A stretch of DNA of 64,000 nt from Tritrichomonas musculus (Eukaryota; Parabasalia; Tritrichomonadida; Tritrichomonadidae). Below the pieces are notes generated by a model. That model did no database searches. It saw only the letters and a list, made by a program, of their open reading frames with translations, and had not been told where the DNA came from. Where the stretch lies: NCBI GenBank assembly GCA_039105265.1, contig JAPFFF010000015.1, positions 434,001 to 498,000 of the forward strand, in the 5' to 3' direction. Below are positions 60,376 to 64,000 of this stretch, one piece after another; the stretch's first letter is position 1; each line of letters starts with the position of its first letter. A program made the position numbers and the translations under genes.

Positions 60376-61164
60376 AAGCAAATTTTCTATTACTACTTTT
60401 TGTGTAGCAAAGCTTCTAAACTTTGTTTTTTAATTTTCACGTGTAAAAAATAAATCATTCAATATTTGAAATAAATTCTTAGAAACCGTAAGTTTACACG
60501 TGAAAATTAAAAAACAAAGTTTATTTCTATTACTACTTTTTGTAAAGATGATTTAGTAGTTGTTTTAAACTATATGTTTATTTTTATTTTTTTTTTATGT
60601 TGGAAATTTAAATGAGAATAACTTTTCAACAAAATGCTATTGATTGATGTTTATGCATGCGTGCGTTTCATTGGCAAAAAATCAATTACAAATGATTTTC
60701 CATTGCTGAATTATTTCAACATGCAATCATATTGTTTTGCTTTCTAATATATATCATTGGAGAAAAAAAGAAAATAAAATAAATAAAGATGCTGTGGAAT
60801 AATTAGAAATAAAAAATGTTTATTAATAAAATCTAACTCGTGGCAAACTTAATACAGTTGTTCCACTTTTGAAACGGAAAATTCCACTTTGGTAACAGAA
60901 AATGTAACCACCAAAATTTTCAAAATTTGTTATCACCTAACTTTTTGATTTTTGAATGGAATAATTGAGAAGAAATATTTAAATAAAGTTGCCATTAAAT
61001 TTTTGTTTCAAAAAGCTGATTTTCATAAAGAACGAATGTAACAAGCATTCTAGATCAAGTGTTAAACAAAAAGTAAAATAACTTTTTTTTATTTATTTAT
61101 TTAATTCTATTCTATATTATAATATTTACAAACAAGAAATAGAGAATATTGAAACAAACATACC
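60376..61164. other. Intergenic region with small inverted/direct repeat structure
   Basis: The first part (60384-60543) holds the structure described separately. A sequence TACAGTTGTTCCACTTTTGA at 60853 resembles the left end of a mariner-type inverted repeat, but I find no partner. No gene is seen. Confidence 0.5.
60384..60543. repeat. Perfect 30-bp inverted repeat inside 20-bp direct repeats
   Basis: Arms at 60418-60447 and 60493-60522 are exact inverted copies (core TTTTCACGTGTAAA), with 45 bases between. The 20-mer TTTCTATTACTACTTTTTGT occurs at 60384-60403 and again at 60524-60543, outside the arms. The layout resembles a small inserted foldback element with flanking duplication. Confidence 0.8.
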
Positions 61165-61905
61165 TTAGTTTGACATATTCATGCTTGAAGGTATGTAATA
61201 GTATTTGAGAACGCCAATTATACCGCCAAAATTAGTAAGTTCTTCCCAATTTTTTGAACCTTCATCGTAGACAACAATATTTGCACCTCTGTATTTATGA
61301 TCTTCTAAGGATAAAACGTTTTGCCATTTCTCATTTTGTCTATTAATGAACTCTTCAGTAACAAAAAGAACTTTAATTGCACCGTTGTCTAATGCGTCGA
61401 ATGTTTCATTTCCATATGTAATCATTGAACAATTTTTGGCGATATATTTGTGTAAAATATCGAAACATTTTTCTTGCAAGTCTTTAGATGATGCCAAGTT
61501 TTTCTTTTGTTGAGCTGATTCGCTTGGATGCATAATTTCATCGATGATATCCATTTCTTTTTCATTCCATTTTTCTTTCATTAAGGTTAATTCGCATCCA
61601 TCTGTAATCCAAAAACTTTGATTTGAGCCTTCTTTAATATTTTCGTGGTCACTGTTCTCAACTTTACCAACAATATGAATTGTTTCATCTGGTTCTGTGG
61701 CGTATTCTATTTGTTCGACTGAAATATCAACAATTGCATAAAAAACAGGCTTTTTTAACGATTTATCTTTTCTTCGAATTTTTGTTTCGATAATATCTCC
61801 ATTCTTGATTAGCTTGTTCAATATTGGATAATCAGATGATTGATCAATATAAATATTTACTCTTGATAATTGATCATCATTAAGCTTATTAGTTTCAATC
61901 TTCAT
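61165..61905 (-). CDS. Pelota/Dom34-like protein lacking the central domain
   Basis: A 246-residue protein from the ATG at 61905 (a TTG lies two codons upstream). The N-terminal region about 1-125 follows the Pelota N-domain pattern (LNKLIKNGDIIETKIRRK, then a segment ending CELTLMKEKWNEKEMDII). The C-terminal region about 140-246 follows the third eRF1/Pelota domain (ALDNGAIKVLFVTEEFINRQ; NFGGIIGVLKYYYIPS). The central eRF1-type domain, about 140 residues in normal Pelota (around 380 residues), is missing, with only a short linker between. Pelota with Hbs1 rescues stalled ribosomes; this form may be a regulator, a specialised paralogue or a decayed copy. Confidence 0.75.
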   Translation of the reverse strand: MKIETNKLNDDQLSRVNIYIDQSSDYPILNKLIKNGDIIETKIRRKDKSLKKPVFYAIVDISVEQIEYATEPDETIHIVGKVENSDHENIKEGSNQSFWITDGCELTLMKEKWNEKEMDIIDEIMHPSESAQQKKNLASSKDLQEKCFDILHKYIAKNCSMITYGNETFDALDNGAIKVLFVTEEFINRQNEKWQNVLSLEDHKYRGANIVVYDEGSKNWEELTNFGGIIGVLKYYYIPSSMNMSN

Positions 61906-62181
61906 TTCCAATAAAAATAAAAGTGATATAAAAATAGATTTAGAATTTAAAAGATATCGTTTAAAAATTGAAAAGATTACGATGATGTTTTGTTCAGAAA
62001 TTTCACGTCAATCAAATATCGTTTTTTTTGACAAAAACCAAAACCATACTAATGTGAAAAAAAGTATGAGAAACATATTTGATCAGTGATAATTTTTCAA
62101 AATATTTTTTAATTTGTATAGTCAATTTTTACTAATATAATAATTTTAGGAATAATTTGGGAAGCCATTTTATAAATATAT
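61906..62181. other. Intergenic spacer
   Basis: AT-rich; no feature seen apart from the start of the relic that follows. Confidence 0.5.
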
Positions 62182-62348
62182 GATACATGTGGCGATGAAG
62201 ATGATAAATATGATCAAGCTTTCGTTTTTGAAGATGGAGCTGTGATTGATAAATTTTTAAGCATTTAATTAGTAAAAAAAATTCATCATCGAAAGTCACC
62301 ATGGTAACTGATGCTTGCCATTCTGGTTCAATTTGGGATATTCAAGGT
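62182..62348 (+). pseudogene. Metacaspase relic
   Basis: Two short open stretches match the metacaspase catalytic core: GDEDDKYDQAFVFEDGAVID, corresponding to the GDExDGxDE region, and VTDACHSGSIWDI, with the catalytic Cys in the DxCHSG motif. They lie in different frames and are separated by stops, and no other part of the gene is seen around them. It is therefore a dead fragment of a C14-family protease gene. Confidence 0.75.
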
Positions 62349-62642
62349 AGGAAAAAAAAATTTTGTTTTTATGAGGCAAAAAATTTTTTTGCAAATGTTT
62401 TTATTTTTATTACAGTACTTTATTTCGTATAAACGTAAATTCATAAACTTATCTTTCTTTTTCTTTTGATCCGATTAATTTCAAGTCGAAAAAATTTATT
62501 AATTTTATTTAATATATTTACTAAATAAAATATAAGTTTTGATAAACCAATATTAATTATTTTTATTAATAAAAATGTTAGTAATTTAAAGATATTAATT
62601 TGGTAATGGTTTTTTATTGATATTCAAAATTTGAATCATTTT
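62349..62642. other. Intergenic spacer before the helicase gene
   Basis: AT-rich; nothing recognised, apart from an Inr-like TCATTTTA at 62635 just before the upstream in-frame ATG of the helicase. Confidence 0.4.
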
Positions 62643-62774
62643 ATGGTTGGGCTAAAATCCACAACTTTTTCAATTATATTAAATTTTGATCGTAAAGGCC
62701 AAATCTTCTTCAAATATCCGTTCAATGGTCAAGACCATAAGGTTGTATCAATTCGACTTCGAAAACGATTATTA

Positions 62775-64000
62775 ATGTCAACAATTTCCACATTTGATGA
62801 TATTCTTAAAGGACCAGTTCTTGCAACAGCCAAAAAACTTTATAAAGCTCCAACTGAAATCCAAAAAGAAGTTATTCCAATAGCTGTTGCAGGAAAAGAT
62901 GTAGTTGCTATGTCCAAAACAGGAAGTGGTAAAACAGCAGCATTCTTATTTCCGCTTATTCAGAAACTCAAGGAACATAGTAAAATAACAGGATGCCGTG
63001 CCTTAATTGTTTCACCTACACGCGATCTATCTCTTCAAACAGGACGTTTTTTTAAACAATATTCTGAAAATACAGATCTCAAATACGCTTCAATAATAGG
63101 TGACGAACCTCTTCCTCCTCAATTTGAAGCACTTACCCAAAATCCTGATGTTATCATCTGCACACCTGGACGTATTCTTCAAATCATTGCAGAAACATCA
63201 TATTCTTTAAGCAGAGTTGAAATTTTAGTAATTGACGAAGCTGATCAACTCTTTGAAAAAGGATTAGGCGAACAACTTCAGGCAATACTTCAATTATTAC
63301 CAAAAAATAAACCGCAATTACTTTTGTTTTCCGCAACTATTCCTCAAATGTTAGCTGAGTTTGCCAAAATAAATCTTAAAAATGCAATACCAATTCGTTT
63401 AGATATCTCAAAACTTCCAGAAACGCTTAAATTCGAATTTAAAAAAATTGCCCCTACATTTAAACCAGCTCTTTTGATGAATATCATAAAGAATTATAAA
63501 AATTCATTAGTTTTTGTTGGGACTCGTCATCATGCAGAGTTTTTATCTGCATTAGCCAATTGTTTAGGAGTAAGAAGTGGTTGTATATATGGCCAGATGG
63601 ATCAAGACGAACGTAACTCATCACTTGCTTCCTTTGCACGTGGCTCAAAAAAGATCTTATTCGTTTCAGATGTTGCAGCCCGAGGTTTAGATATTGAAGG
63701 ACTTGACCTTGTTTTGAATTATGACTTTCCTCCTGAACCAAAAATATTCCTTCATCGAAGTGGTAGAGCTGGTCGTGCTGGGAAGGAGGGAACTGTTATA
63801 TCTTTTGTAACCCAAGATGAACTTCCATATTTTGCAGGTGCAATGGATACATTAAGTAAATCGAATGAATGGAAAATTGTTTCAGTATCATCAGAAGAAA
63901 TTAAATCAGAAATAGTACAAGTTGATGATGCCATGAAACGAGAGTCAAACTTGAAATACTTATTTAAAGGAATGGAAGATGGTGAAAAAAATTATATTAA
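62775..64000 (+). CDS. DEAD-box RNA helicase, DDX54/Dbp10-like (3' end off window)
   Basis: An open frame of more than 400 codons running to the right edge. Helicase motifs appear in order: Q-motif region KLYKAPTEIQKEVIPIA, Walker A SKTGSGKT, SPTRDL, TPGR, DEAD, SAT, ARGLDI and HRSGRAGR. The pattern (VVAMSKTGSGKTAAFLFPLI, LFEKGLGEQLQAILQLLP) is closest to DDX54/Dbp10, which acts in 60S ribosome assembly. I use ATG 62775 (MSTISTFDDI), which matches the usual start of the domain. An in-frame ATG at 62643 would add 44 residues (VGLKSTTFSIILNFDRKG onward) and has an Inr-like motif a few bases upstream, so it may be the true start. Confidence 0.9.
   Translation, partial: MSTISTFDDILKGPVLATAKKLYKAPTEIQKEVIPIAVAGKDVVAMSKTGSGKTAAFLFPLIQKLKEHSKITGCRALIVSPTRDLSLQTGRFFKQYSENTDLKYASIIGDEPLPPQFEALTQNPDVIICTPGRILQIIAETSYSLSRVEILVIDEADQLFEKGLGEQLQAILQLLPKNKPQLLLFSATIPQMLAEFAKINLKNAIPIRLDISKLPETLKFEFKKIAPTFKPALLMNIIKNYKNSLVFVGTRHHAEFLSALANCLGVRSGCIYGQMDQDERNSSLASFARGSKKILFVSDVAARGLDIEGLDLVLNYDFPPEPKIFLHRSGRAGRAGKEGTVISFVTQDELPYFAGAMDTLSKSNEWKIVSVSSEEIKSEIVQVDDAMKRESNLKYLFKGMEDGEKNYI

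Noticed and set aside
60853-60895. Mariner-type end TACAGTTGTTCCACTTTTGA
   Set aside because: No inverted partner was found in the window, so an element cannot be claimed.

Overview
The window reads as nuclear DNA of an AT-rich, essentially intronless protist. The best match is a parabasalid of the trichomonad type; my guess is Tritrichomonas foetus or a close relative. This is inferred from uninterrupted eukaryotic genes, very short intergenic gaps, Inr-like TCAYW motifs a few bases before some start codons, the R2R3 Myb and BTB-type F5/8C families, and abundant kinase genes. No bacterial operon signals are present.

Layout. Positions 1-3057 are gene-poor, with a coding relic at the left edge, two candidate inverted-repeat transposable elements and a GC-rich island. 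Positions 3058-41104 are a dense gene block on both strands: Rab GTPase, R2R3 Myb, HEATR6-like protein, importin-beta family karyopherin, PH-AGC kinase (Akt-like), DYRK kinase, MAP2K-like kinase, PP1-like phosphatase, ESF1-like nucleolar protein, EF-hand protein, an unrecognised helical protein, CAMK-type kinase, RCC1 protein with extra modules, CDC25 phosphatase, casein kinase 2 beta, a 1528-residue tandem-repeat protein, a small ORF, Mediator MED31, a small UAP56-binding-motif protein, a RasGAP-like protein and a type II membrane protein. Positions 41105-48100 are a mobile and relic zone: a mariner-style inverted-repeat element, decayed transposase-like sequence, a foldback repeat, a fossil CRESS-DNA virus Rep gene, a T38G20 homopolymer tract and unrecognised ORFs.

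Positions 48101-51906 hold a PP4/PP6-class phosphatase catalytic subunit followed 222 bases later, on the same strand, by a SAPS-domain protein (the PP6 regulatory family) carrying a C-terminal WD40 region. A tRNA-Pro(TGG) follows, then a 7.4-kb array of a 22/23-nt minisatellite at about 52347-59757. After it come a truncated F5/8C-domain ORF, a small repeat structure, a shortened Pelota/Dom34-like gene, a metacaspase relic, and a DDX54/Dbp10-like DEAD-box helicase that runs off the right edge.

Functionally, the gene block is rich in phosphorylation signalling (four kinases, CK2 beta, CDC25, two PPP phosphatases and a phosphatase regulator), with nuclear and RNA functions interspersed (MED31, ESF1, Dbp10, karyopherin, UAP56-binding protein). 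The strongest leads are the SAPS-WD40 fusion beside a likely catalytic partner, the Pelota paralogue without its central domain, the endogenous CRESS Rep, and the large minisatellite that is open in all three frames of one strand. Several CDS starts below are moved inward from TTG or GTG codons to the first ATG.
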